A DNA stretch of 36,927 nt from Paramuribaculum sp. (lineage in GTDB: Bacteria > Bacteroidota > Bacteroidia > Bacteroidales > Muribaculaceae): NCBI GenBank assembly GCA_029052015.1, contig JAIDJW010000185.1:1-36927 (forward strand), in the 5' to 3' direction. The notes beneath the pieces were generated by a model. That model ran no database searches. It was not told the DNA's origin and saw nothing but the letters and a program-made list of their open reading frames with translations. Shown here piece by piece: positions 24,425 through 32,185 of this stretch. Both the position numbers and the translations under genes were made by a program. Each line of letters starts with the position of its first letter. Positions within the stretch are counted from its first letter, which is position 1.

Positions 24425-25236
24425 ATTTCCTCCGGCGAGTGGGTGAATATTTTAGTGGGACGCCCGGTGCGTTTGTCCGGTGTGTCAAAACGAATCGGGT
24501 GGAAGGAATGTTCCGGCATCCAGCGCACAACGCTGTCCATCCACAATATCGCACTCGCCGCCGTGGGGTGAGCGCCGTCCTTGCGGCGCTCGAATTCCAT
24601 GCCGTCGCTCTTGAAATAGCCTCCGCGGGCGGCACTTTCGGCTATGAGGTCATTTATTCCGGTGTCTTTCTTCCAGTTGGGCGGCCCTATCCAGAGATAG
24701 GGGATTGTGTCGATATCGCTGATTATCTTTGCCACAAACTCTTTTCTCTTGCTCCTGATGTCCTTGATATTTAGTTCGTTTGCCCCGAGGCAAATGAACA
24801 CGAAAGTCGGTTTGATGCGCCCGATGTATTCCTTGAGCTTTCCGCTTTCCGCCCAGGCTTTTGACGACGAGCTGTACCAGGTCACGCTATAAAGCTTGTG
24901 GCCCGATGCGTTTGCGTATGCAGCCAGTCGCGGCGACAGTCCGTCAAGCATGGAGTCGCCGATAAACAGCAAGGTTTGAGTGGCGGTGTCGACCGGCACC
25001 GTAGCCGGTGAGCCGCTCACGCTGTCTGTGTCTGTGTCGTCACACAGCGATGTCGCTTCATCATGAGTGTTGCCGCGCAGAATTGAGTTTGCCATCTCGC
25101 TCGGCTTGGGGCTGTAGCCCAATATCGAGGGAGTGCTGTCGAAGCATGACAAGGTGAATATGATGACAAAAGCTGCCACCAGCAGCAGCCATAGTGAAGT
25201 ATAGCTGCTTTTTCTGCCATTCTCCCGTGGTGTCAT
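24421..25236 (-). CDS. Membrane-anchored SGNH hydrolase-fold protein, MBOAT partner
   Basis: The 271-residue protein has an N-terminal signal anchor (about residues 13-31), a low-complexity acidic linker (DDTDTDSVSGS), and an SGNH domain facing the periplasm. Catalytic blocks are FIGDSMLDG (Ser95), CLGANELN (Asn153) and KDGAHPTA (Asp220, His223), so all residues are present. The ATG at 25236 is preferred: it forms TGATG with the ettA stop. The track start one codon earlier is GTG. Coupling with the MBOAT gene suggests it completes transfer of the acyl group to a surface polymer, as with AlgJ/AlgX or DltD-type partners. The role is inferred from context. Confidence 0.88.
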   Translation of the reverse strand: MTPRENGRKSSYTSLWLLLVAAFVIIFTLSCFDSTPSILGYSPKPSEMANSILRGNTHDEATSLCDDTDTDSVSGSPATVPVDTATQTLLFIGDSMLDGLSPRLAAYANASGHKLYSVTWYSSSSKAWAESGKLKEYIGRIKPTFVFICLGANELNIKDIRSKRKEFVAKIISDIDTIPYLWIGPPNWKKDTGINDLIAESAARGGYFKSDGMEFERRKDGAHPTAASAILWMDSVVRWMPEHSFHPIRFDTPDKRTGRPTKIFTHSPEEI

Positions 25237-26921
25237 CACTCCATCAGTTTGCGATAGCGCTTGCGTGGCGGCTCCTTGCCTCCGTTCTGCGCTTTCTTGT
25301 ATTCCTCGTAGTCGGAGTATGAGCCGGCATAGAACACAACCTTGCCTTCTCCTTCAAACGAAAGGATATGGGTGCATATTCTGTCAAGAAACCAGCGGTC
25401 GTGGCTGACAACGACCGCACATCCGGCAAATTCCTCAAGTCCCTCTTCGAGTGCTCTCAGGGTGTTCACGTCGATATCGTTGGTCGGCTCGTCAAGCAGC
25501 AGCACATTGCCCTCCTGCTTCAGGGCCATGGCAAGGTGGAGGCGGTTGCGCTCTCCGCCGCTGAGCACTCCGATTTTCTTTTCCTGGTCGGCTCCGGAGA
25601 AATTGAATTTCGACAGATATGCCCGCGCGTTGACATCCTTGCCCCCCATGCGGAAGGTCTCGACGCCTTGCGAAATCACTTCGTACACTGTCTTTTCGGG
25701 CAGCAGGTCGTGGTGGGTCTGGTCGACGTATGCCACCTTCACTGTCTCTCCCACGTCAAATGTGCCGGCATCGGCGCTTTCCTGCCCCATGATGAGTTTG
25801 AACAGTGTGGTTTTGCCCGCGCCGTTAGGCCCTATAACGCCTACAATGCCGTTTGGCGGCAGGCTGAATTCGAGGTCCTTGAACAACTGCTTGCTGCCGA
25901 ATGCCTTGGCGAGTCCGGTAGCTTCTATCACTTTGTTGCCCAGGCGCGGACCGTTGGGGATGAATATCTCCAGTTTCTCCTCGCGTGCTTTCTGGTCCTC
26001 GTTAAGCAGGCGGTCATAGCTCGACAGGCGCGCTTTGCCCTTGGCCTGACGCGCCTTGGGTGCCATTCTCACCCACTCAAGCTCGCGCTCGAGGGTTTTG
26101 CGGCGCTTGCTCGCCTGCTTCTCCTCCTGCGCCATGCGCTTGGTCTTCTGCTCGAGCCACGAGGAGTAGTTGCCCTTCCAGGGTATGCCTTCGCCACGGT
26201 CAAGCTCAAGAATCCAGCCGGCAACATGGTCAAGGAAGTATCTGTCGTGGGTGATGGCAATCACTGTGCCCGGATATTGCTGCAGATGCTGCTCCAGCCA
26301 GTCGATTGACTCCGCGTCAAGATGGTTTGTCGGCTCGTCGAGCAGCAATATGTCGGGCTGCTGAAGCAGCAGGCGGCATAGGGCAACTCTTCTCCGCTCT
26401 CCTCCGCTCAGGGTCTTTACCGGCTGGTCGTCCGGCGGACACTGCAGCGCGTCCATCGCGCGCTCAAGCTTGGAGTCTATGTTCCAGGCGTCTGCCGCGT
26501 CGAGTGCGTCCTGCAGCTCTGCCTGACGCGCTATCAGAGCATCCATCTTGTCGGGGTCTTCGAGCACTTCCGGGTCGCCGAAGCTCTCGTTCACTTTGTC
26601 AAACTCGGCAAGGAGGTCCATTATCGGCTGAACGCCCTCTCTCACAACCTCTATGACAGTCTTGTCAGGGTCAAGCTGCGGCTCCTGCTCCAGATAGCCC
26701 ACGGAGTAGCCGGGCGAAAACACCACTTCGCCCTGATAGCTCTTGTCTATCCCGGCTATTATTTTCAGAAGCGAGGATTTGCCGGAGCCGTTAAGACCTA
26801 TGATGCCGATTTTGGCGCCATAGAAAAAGGAGAGATATATGTTTTTGAGAACCTGTTTCTGCGGAGGGTAGGTCTTGCTTACACCTACCATTGAAAAGAT
26901 TACTTTCTTGTCGTCTGCCAT
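25236..26921 (-). CDS. ettA: Energy-dependent translational throttle protein EttA (ABC-F)
   Basis: EttA is a soluble ABC-F ATPase that binds the ribosomal E site and gates the first elongation step according to the ATP/ADP ratio. The 561-residue protein has two ABC domains with Walker A motifs GLNGSGKSS and GPNGAGKTT, signatures LSGGERRRVAL and LSGGERNRLHL, and LLLDEPTN Walker B motifs in both. The linker (KRMAQEEKQASKRRKTLERE) is the family's P-site tRNA interaction motif, and the N-terminal FSMVGVSKTYPPQKQVLKNI is typical. There are no transmembrane segments. It lies 28 bp after def and its stop overlaps the SGNH start. Confidence 0.96.
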   Translation of the reverse strand: MADDKKVIFSMVGVSKTYPPQKQVLKNIYLSFFYGAKIGIIGLNGSGKSSLLKIIAGIDKSYQGEVVFSPGYSVGYLEQEPQLDPDKTVIEVVREGVQPIMDLLAEFDKVNESFGDPEVLEDPDKMDALIARQAELQDALDAADAWNIDSKLERAMDALQCPPDDQPVKTLSGGERRRVALCRLLLQQPDILLLDEPTNHLDAESIDWLEQHLQQYPGTVIAITHDRYFLDHVAGWILELDRGEGIPWKGNYSSWLEQKTKRMAQEEKQASKRRKTLERELEWVRMAPKARQAKGKARLSSYDRLLNEDQKAREEKLEIFIPNGPRLGNKVIEATGLAKAFGSKQLFKDLEFSLPPNGIVGVIGPNGAGKTTLFKLIMGQESADAGTFDVGETVKVAYVDQTHHDLLPEKTVYEVISQGVETFRMGGKDVNARAYLSKFNFSGADQEKKIGVLSGGERNRLHLAMALKQEGNVLLLDEPTNDIDVNTLRALEEGLEEFAGCAVVVSHDRWFLDRICTHILSFEGEGKVVFYAGSYSDYEEYKKAQNGGKEPPRKRYRKLME

Positions 26922-26949
26922 GAAGTTGGGTATATAATAATAGGAGGGA

Positions 26950-27516
26950 TTATTTGCGTTTGCGCGGAGCGTATCTCACCGGATAGTCGCAAGCAGTGCG
27001 TCCCGCGGCGATATTGTTGAGCTTGCTTTTGATGAGTTGTTTGCGGATAGGCGAGATGCGGTCGATATATAAAGTGCCGTCAAGATGATCGCACTCATGC
27101 TGCACTATGCGCGACAAAAAGCCGCTCATCTCCTCTTCGTGGGGCTTCATATCCTCGTCGAGCCATTTGAGGCGGATATGCTCCACGCGGCTCACATTCT
27201 CGCTCAGCCCCGGCACACTCAGACACCCCTCGGCGCGGGTCACCTTGTCGCCGTCAAGCACCTCTATCTCCGGATTGATAAGGGCGAACTTGCGACCGGC
27301 GCATTCTGGGAAAGTTTCTCCCATCACATCGGCGTCAATCACCACTATGCGGTCATTCTTGCCAATCTGAGGCGCGGCAAGACCCACCCCCTCGCTGGCA
27401 TACATAGTCTCAAACATATCCTCCACGAGTTTTTTCAGCTCGGGATAATCGGCGGTCACCTCCTCGCTCTTCTGGCGAAGCACCGGATGACCGTAAAGAT
27501 ATACTGGTAGTTTCAT
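26950..27516 (-). CDS. def: Peptide deformylase
   Basis: Def removes the formyl group from nascent N-terminal methionine. The 188-residue enzyme has the three motifs GVGLAAPQIG (about 43-52), EGCLSVPG with metal ligand Cys98, and QHECDHLDG with metal ligands His140 and His144 and catalytic Glu141. The C-terminus ends in a basic tail, APRKRK. Its start overlaps the ruvX stop as ATGA, and ettA follows 28 bp downstream, giving a translation-related unit. Confidence 0.97.
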   Translation of the reverse strand: MKLPVYLYGHPVLRQKSEEVTADYPELKKLVEDMFETMYASEGVGLAAPQIGKNDRIVVIDADVMGETFPECAGRKFALINPEIEVLDGDKVTRAEGCLSVPGLSENVSRVEHIRLKWLDEDMKPHEEEMSGFLSRIVQHECDHLDGTLYIDRISPIRKQLIKSKLNNIAAGRTACDYPVRYAPRKRK

Positions 27517-27938
27517 TTGCTGTTATAATTTCTGCTTTCAAGATAGCTGTTAAGGATTATCACCGCCGCCATCTCATCGGCGAGTCCCTTGTCGCGCCTC
27601 TGGCTCTTGCTCATTCCCGCGTCAATCATTCCCTGATGTGCGATAACAGATGTGAAACGCTCGTCCCAGAATATGATTTCCATCTGCGGCAGCTCCCGCT
27701 TCAGGCGCTCGATGCCCGGGCGGATATAGCGCATGCTCTCCGAGTCGTTGCCCTTCATGTCGCGCGGATAGCCGACAATAATGGCGTCGACGCTCTCGCG
27801 CCCCACATACTCCTTCACAAAAGGGATTAGCCCCGAGGTGGCGACAGTCGGCAGCCCCGTGGCGACAATGCGCAGGGAGTCAGTCACTGCAATGCCGCAG
27901 CGCTTTCGTCCGTAATCAATAGCCATAAGTCGTCCCAT
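27513..27938 (-). CDS. ruvX: Putative Holliday junction resolvase RuvX/YqgF
   Basis: RuvX/YqgF proteins have an RNase H-like fold and take part in 16S rRNA 5'-end maturation or Holliday junction cleavage. This 141-residue copy begins MGRLMAIDYGRKRCGIAVTD, carrying the first catalytic Asp. It also has VGYPRDMKGNDS, FWDERFTSVIA (catalytic Glu) and the C-terminal DEMAAVIILNSYL (catalytic Asp). It is the first gene of the ruvX-def-ettA-SGNH-MBOAT run. A TAATTTTG box ends only 4 nt before the ATG, so the transcript may be leaderless. Confidence 0.95.
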   Translation of the reverse strand: MGRLMAIDYGRKRCGIAVTDSLRIVATGLPTVATSGLIPFVKEYVGRESVDAIIVGYPRDMKGNDSESMRYIRPGIERLKRELPQMEIIFWDERFTSVIAHQGMIDAGMSKSQRRDKGLADEMAAVIILNSYLESRNYNSK

Positions 27939-27942
27939 ACCG

Positions 27943-27950
27943 CAAAATTA
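27943..27950 (-). promoter_or_regulatory. -7 box 4 nt from the ruvX ATG
   Basis: TAATTTTG on the minus strand is followed by CGGT and then ATG. A transcript from it would begin at or within a few nt of the start codon. The -33 element is not clear. Confidence 0.5.
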
Positions 27951-28240
27951 CAAAAAAAATCGCAATTGATGTGCATTGGCGCCCCCGGGCTATTATCATG
28001 CGACTCGCAAGGAGTCATGACAATGCGAAACAATAAGCAAATAATTACCAAATAGATGAGAGTAAACCCCGTCAGGTCGAGATAATAGTTGGACAAATAG
28101 GGTAAAGGGTCGTGACTGGTATGACTTTTTGTGATATGTCAGCAATAATGTTCCGCTTGATTTCGTAAGAGCGCACCTCAGGTTGCTTTTTGCTGCTTGG
28201 CTTCTCTTTCTTCACCGGAGAAATCCGTTGACTCTGAATA
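27951..28240. other. Gene-free stretch between GH31 gene and ruvX
   Basis: About 290 bp with no supported gene. Two short overlapping minus-strand ORFs (69 and 70 codons) exist; one starts with TTG and runs into ruvX, and neither resembles a family I know. A weak hairpin (GACTC-GCAAG-GAGTC) lies near 28015. Confidence 0.4.
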
Positions 28241-28285
28241 AAATGCCAGCGGTGCGCGGCCCGAGACAAAGGGCTGCGCACCGCT
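28241..28285 (-). terminator. Intrinsic terminator after the GH31 gene
   Basis: On the minus strand AGCGGTGCGCAGCCC (28271-28285) pairs over 15 positions, with one G-U pair or mismatch, with GGGCCGCGCACCGCT (28248-28262) across an 8-nt loop. It is followed by GGCATTTTATT. The very stable stem lies 20 bp after the stop. Confidence 0.8.
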
Positions 28286-28304
28286 GCATTATGAAAGATT
28301 GTTG

Positions 28305-31300
28305 TTAGAATTTGATGCTATTGAGTTTTTTGTCAACGAGCAGGCCGTCCGCCGGCGAAAGGCTGAAGGCGCCGCGCTGTCTGGCGACGAAGCGTATCAC
28401 AAACAGGTCCTCGCTGCCGTTGATTGTCGTTTTCTCTCCGATGTTGACGAAGGTTGGATAGAGCGCCTTGACGCCGTTGGTGTGCAGGCGGTCGTTGGTC
28501 AGATTCTCCATGCCCTTAACAGCAAGCGGCTCGATGCCGGAAAACTCCCATTTCTGCTGGTTGTAGGGCAGGGCGAAGCTGATGGCGTTGACGCTCTTCA
28601 GGTCAATACCCTTTACGGTGATGCTCACGGTGTCGCCTTTGGCTATTACGCCCGAAGGCATGTCAAACTTGATGCTTCCGGCAAGCGGTTCGGCATAGTC
28701 GTCAGGCTCCACTCCGTCGTCAAGGCGGGTGGCAACGACTGATATGTCGTAGGAGTCAATGAGTCCGTTGCGGTTGATGTCGCCGACGCTCACATAGCCG
28801 AAGTCGCTGTCGACCTCGCGCAGACCGGTGTAGTTGGTGTATGACATCAGGTCGTTGGCGTCAATCTTGCCGTCATTGTTGATGTCGCCGGGCAGATAGC
28901 TCTCGGTGCCGGGCACCTTGAACACATACAGCTCGCGTCCGCTGCCGTAGTTGCCCACTCCCTCGGTGACGCTCAGTTTGATGTAGCGCGCTGTCGGATG
29001 CTCTTTGAAGAAGAACTGCTTCACGTCGCCGTTGCGCTGCCATACAAATGAGTCTACCGGAGCCCAGTGCTCCTTGTCCATGCTTATGGCCACGCTGCCG
29101 CGGAGTATCGTGCCGTTGCCGCCGTCCTGACGGGGCAGATAGTCGAAGCGGTCGAGGGTGTTGACGCTCATGAGGTCTATAGTCATGTCAAACGGTATGG
29201 CGTTGGCGCGATATTTGGTGTGCCACATATCGCCGCTCTCGGCAAAGTCGAAGAGGCGGCTCATGCCGAAGCCCTCCTGGATCGGCACGTTGACCTCGCC
29301 CTGAATGCCGCGGATTGCAAATTCCAACGGATTGCTCTTGGTCTTGGCGCTGACGGTGCTCCAGTTGCCCGCTCCGTCGGCGTTGACGGCGCGCACCTTG
29401 AAGGAGTAGTCGGTTTCGGGCGCCAGTCCGTCGAATAGCAGTGCGGTATCGCGGATGTTGGTGTAGTTGAGCCCGTTGAACTCTATTTCATAGAAGTCGG
29501 CGTTGTCAACCGGTTTCCAGCTCGGGGTGAGGGTATATGCCTCTATAGCTTCCTCGCCGAAGGCTGCCTGCGGTGCGGCGAGCGCGCCGTGCTTGGCAAA
29601 GCGACTGTCGGCAGGCGCATAGACAAACCCTTTCACGTCAACCTCAATGGCATTGGAGGCAATGTCTGTCTTGGCAAGCTTGATGAGCAGCTGCGGATTT
29701 TTTGTTACGCTCACTTTTGCAGCCTCGCTGCCGGCGGTGGAGAAGCGGTTGAGCTCCGGAGCCTTGTCGTAGTAATACACATTGGTGCCTTGCTCGAATT
29801 CGGCCTTTGTTGCGGCTTCCTTGAGAGCGACCTTGCTTTTGCCGATTTTTGCGCTCACTTTTTCGGGCGCTCTGGTGGTGTTTATGATAAGCTCTGTTGC
29901 CTGGGTTGCGTTGAATCCGTCAAAACTTCCCTGAGTCGGGGCGATGCGTATCTGCAGCAGCTCTTTGGGCATGACAGCGGAGGTTATTCGTGTTGTGGCT
30001 GCGGCATCGCCGGTCTTGTAGCTCTCGGTGGTGCCGTCGTCGTCATAGAGGGTGAACTCGGATTCGCCTTCGGGATAGAACTCGAAGATTCGCAGCGAGC
30101 GGTCTATCTGCGAGGGGTTATTGTTGGGGTTGACCATCGGGATAATCGCTCCGGCCTTTACAAATACGGGAAGTTTCCATATCGGTGCGTCAAAGCTGTT
30201 GACGATGGCCTCACCTTCCCACACATCGCCGCTGAAATAGTCAATCCATTTGCCGGCGGGCAGGTAGATGCCGTTGCGTATGTCGTTGCCGAGGCTGTCG
30301 GCTTTGGTGTCCTGATAAATCGGAGCCACGAGGAATGACGGGCCGTACAGGAACTGATAGCGGGTGGCGGGTCCGTAAGTGTATGCATTGGGATATTCCA
30401 GGAACATGGCCCTGATGAGGGGCTTGCCGCTGACTGCCTCTTGGGCGTAGGTGTAGGCATAGGGCAGTAGCTCGCTCTTCAGCTTCAGGTAGTTGCGGTT
30501 GATTGATGTAGCCGGCTCGCCGAGAGCGTGCGGATACTTTTCATTGCGTCCCCAGCCGTCCATGTTGAGCTGCATGGGGGTGAATGTCTTCCACTGGAAA
30601 TCGCGGATATTTACCGGCGCGTTCTGACCGCCGAAGATTCCGTCCATGTCCGATGAAATGTTGGGCTGTCCGGAGAGTCCGGAGCCTATGTAGGTGGGTA
30701 TGTGGAAGCGTATGTATTCCCACTCGCCGCCTGTCTGGTCGCCGCTCCAGATGCCGGCGTAGCGCTGTGTGCCTGCCCAGCCGTCAAGCGATATGATGAA
30801 GGGGCGTGCGTCGTTGCCGTAATAGGGCATGATTTCACCGACGTCGGCAACGCCGTTGAGGCCGAAGGAATAGCCCCAGCCAACCCAGGCGACATCGGTC
30901 TTGAGCACTCTCACGCCTGCGTCGCGCACCTCTTTCACTATGTCGCGCTGCAGCAGGGCGCTCACATCGTCCTTCGGGTGAAGGTCGCTCTGCGTCCACA
31001 GACCGATTTCAACGCCCTTTGAGCGCGCATAGTCGCCGAATTCGCGGAGATTGGCGATGTTGCCGTCAAGGGTCTCGGTCTGACCGTAGCCCGCGCCATA
31101 GCCGTCGTTGGGAAGCACCCATCCGAGAGGCATGTCATGGCCGGCGTAACGGTCAACCACCGCGCGTGCCGAGAACTGATAGTTGTTTTTCTCGCCGTTT
31201 AGCGACTCCTTTATGCCGCCGTTGTCGCGCTGGCTCTCCTTATAGCGCTTGCCGTCCTCAAACAGGATGCCTTTCTCATCCTCCGTCCAGTAGTCGCGGT

Positions 31301-32156
31301 TGTAGGCGTTGAGGTGTCCCTCGTAAAATCCGAATTTCGGCAGCAGCACCGGGTTGCCGGTCAGCTGATAGAAGTCGCCGAGCAGTTCTGCGGGGGTGTC
31401 GTCAACCATTATGAATGCGTCAAGATAATCCGAATCATGGGTCAGCTTAACGGTGCCGGGCGTTTCGGCGCCGAAATCGTATTTGCCCTTTCCGAATGTG
31501 TGGAACATGATTCCGTAGCCGTCGGTCGACCAGTAGAACGGAGTCGGTGACGCTACTCCGCCGTCCGTCCAGCTATTCTGGTTCTCGATGGCGATGGCCT
31601 TGCCTTTGTGCGAGAATCTGCCGTTCTGCACGCCTCCGCCGTAAAAGTACTCCTCGGGATTCTCTGACAGAGTCATTACCGTGCGTCCTTTCTCGAACTT
31701 CAGCGGCGCGGTTTCCTTGACAACCGTCTTGCCGGTTGCCAGGTCCTTGACGCTCATTTTGGCGTCAGCCTTGTTCCAGTCGATAGCGATTTTGGCGGTG
31801 GCTATGGTGATTGTGCCGCCGTTGTCTTTGAGGGTGACGGCTCCGACCGGTCTGCGCGGATTCTTGACAAGAATGTCGGCCGGCGGAGTTGCCTGAGGAT
31901 TGCGCACAATGCCTCCATTGTCATCGCGGAATATGCGGAAGATATTGTTTCCGTAAAAATCCACTGTGAGTCTCGTGCCGTTTGACAGTGATAGCTCTGC
32001 AGTTGTGGGGTTCAGTCTGTTGGCTCCGGTGATGCTGATGTTGCCGCCTGTATGCTGTGTGTCAGCGGCAGCCGGTGTCTGCGCGGCGAGGTTGAAAGTG
32101 CCGGCAAACAGCGCGCAGAGTGCGATAATCACGGAAGCGCGGATGTTTAATCTCAT
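28305..32156 (-). CDS. Multidomain GH31 glycoside hydrolase, candidate alpha-N-acetylgalactosaminidase
   Basis: A 1283-residue secreted enzyme with a signal peptide (about 1-25), GH31 N-terminal beta-sandwich (about 35-270) and (beta/alpha)8 barrel (about 270-640). The nucleophile is Asp421 in VLKTDVAWVGWGYS and the acid/base Asp473 in GIWSGDQTGGEWEY. The DVAW context and LNMDGWG resemble the GH31 group that contains alpha-N-acetylgalactosaminidases acting on mucin O-glycans, rather than xylosidases or glucosidases; this is recalled, not computed. Then come an FN3-like domain (about 865-945), an F5/8 type C/CBM32-like domain (about 950-1082), two dockerin-like Ca-binding repeats (GDINNDGKIDANDL, GDINRNGLIDSYDI) and a cohesin-like domain (about 1158-1283). 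It follows the tandem SGNH gene by 29 bp. Confidence 0.9.
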   Translation of the reverse strand: MRLNIRASVIIALCALFAGTFNLAAQTPAAADTQHTGGNISITGANRLNPTTAELSLSNGTRLTVDFYGNNIFRIFRDDNGGIVRNPQATPPADILVKNPRRPVGAVTLKDNGGTITIATAKIAIDWNKADAKMSVKDLATGKTVVKETAPLKFEKGRTVMTLSENPEEYFYGGGVQNGRFSHKGKAIAIENQNSWTDGGVASPTPFYWSTDGYGIMFHTFGKGKYDFGAETPGTVKLTHDSDYLDAFIMVDDTPAELLGDFYQLTGNPVLLPKFGFYEGHLNAYNRDYWTEDEKGILFEDGKRYKESQRDNGGIKESLNGEKNNYQFSARAVVDRYAGHDMPLGWVLPNDGYGAGYGQTETLDGNIANLREFGDYARSKGVEIGLWTQSDLHPKDDVSALLQRDIVKEVRDAGVRVLKTDVAWVGWGYSFGLNGVADVGEIMPYYGNDARPFIISLDGWAGTQRYAGIWSGDQTGGEWEYIRFHIPTYIGSGLSGQPNISSDMDGIFGGQNAPVNIRDFQWKTFTPMQLNMDGWGRNEKYPHALGEPATSINRNYLKLKSELLPYAYTYAQEAVSGKPLIRAMFLEYPNAYTYGPATRYQFLYGPSFLVAPIYQDTKADSLGNDIRNGIYLPAGKWIDYFSGDVWEGEAIVNSFDAPIWKLPVFVKAGAIIPMVNPNNNPSQIDRSLRIFEFYPEGESEFTLYDDDGTTESYKTGDAAATTRITSAVMPKELLQIRIAPTQGSFDGFNATQATELIINTTRAPEKVSAKIGKSKVALKEAATKAEFEQGTNVYYYDKAPELNRFSTAGSEAAKVSVTKNPQLLIKLAKTDIASNAIEVDVKGFVYAPADSRFAKHGALAAPQAAFGEEAIEAYTLTPSWKPVDNADFYEIEFNGLNYTNIRDTALLFDGLAPETDYSFKVRAVNADGAGNWSTVSAKTKSNPLEFAIRGIQGEVNVPIQEGFGMSRLFDFAESGDMWHTKYRANAIPFDMTIDLMSVNTLDRFDYLPRQDGGNGTILRGSVAISMDKEHWAPVDSFVWQRNGDVKQFFFKEHPTARYIKLSVTEGVGNYGSGRELYVFKVPGTESYLPGDINNDGKIDANDLMSYTNYTGLREVDSDFGYVSVGDINRNGLIDSYDISVVATRLDDGVEPDDYAEPLAGSIKFDMPSGVIAKGDTVSITVKGIDLKSVNAISFALPYNQQKWEFSGIEPLAVKGMENLTNDRLHTNGVKALYPTFVNIGEKTTINGSEDLFVIRFVARQRGAFSLSPADGLLVDKKLNSIKF

Positions 32157-32185
32157 GATTGTTATGGTATTGGTGTTGGTTTGGA

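Noticed and set aside
25368-26309. 313-aa plus-strand ORF opposite ettA
   Set aside because: Antisense frame of a clear ABC-F gene; no family resemblance and no promoter.
27884-28281. Two short minus-strand ORFs (70 and 69 codons) upstream of ruvX, possibly one frameshifted gene
   Set aside because: One starts with TTG and overlaps ruvX, the other starts inside the terminator stem; no recognisable homology, so no gene is claimed.
29589-30338. 249-aa plus-strand ORF opposite the GH31 gene
   Set aside because: Antisense of conserved GH31 coding sequence with no domain signal.
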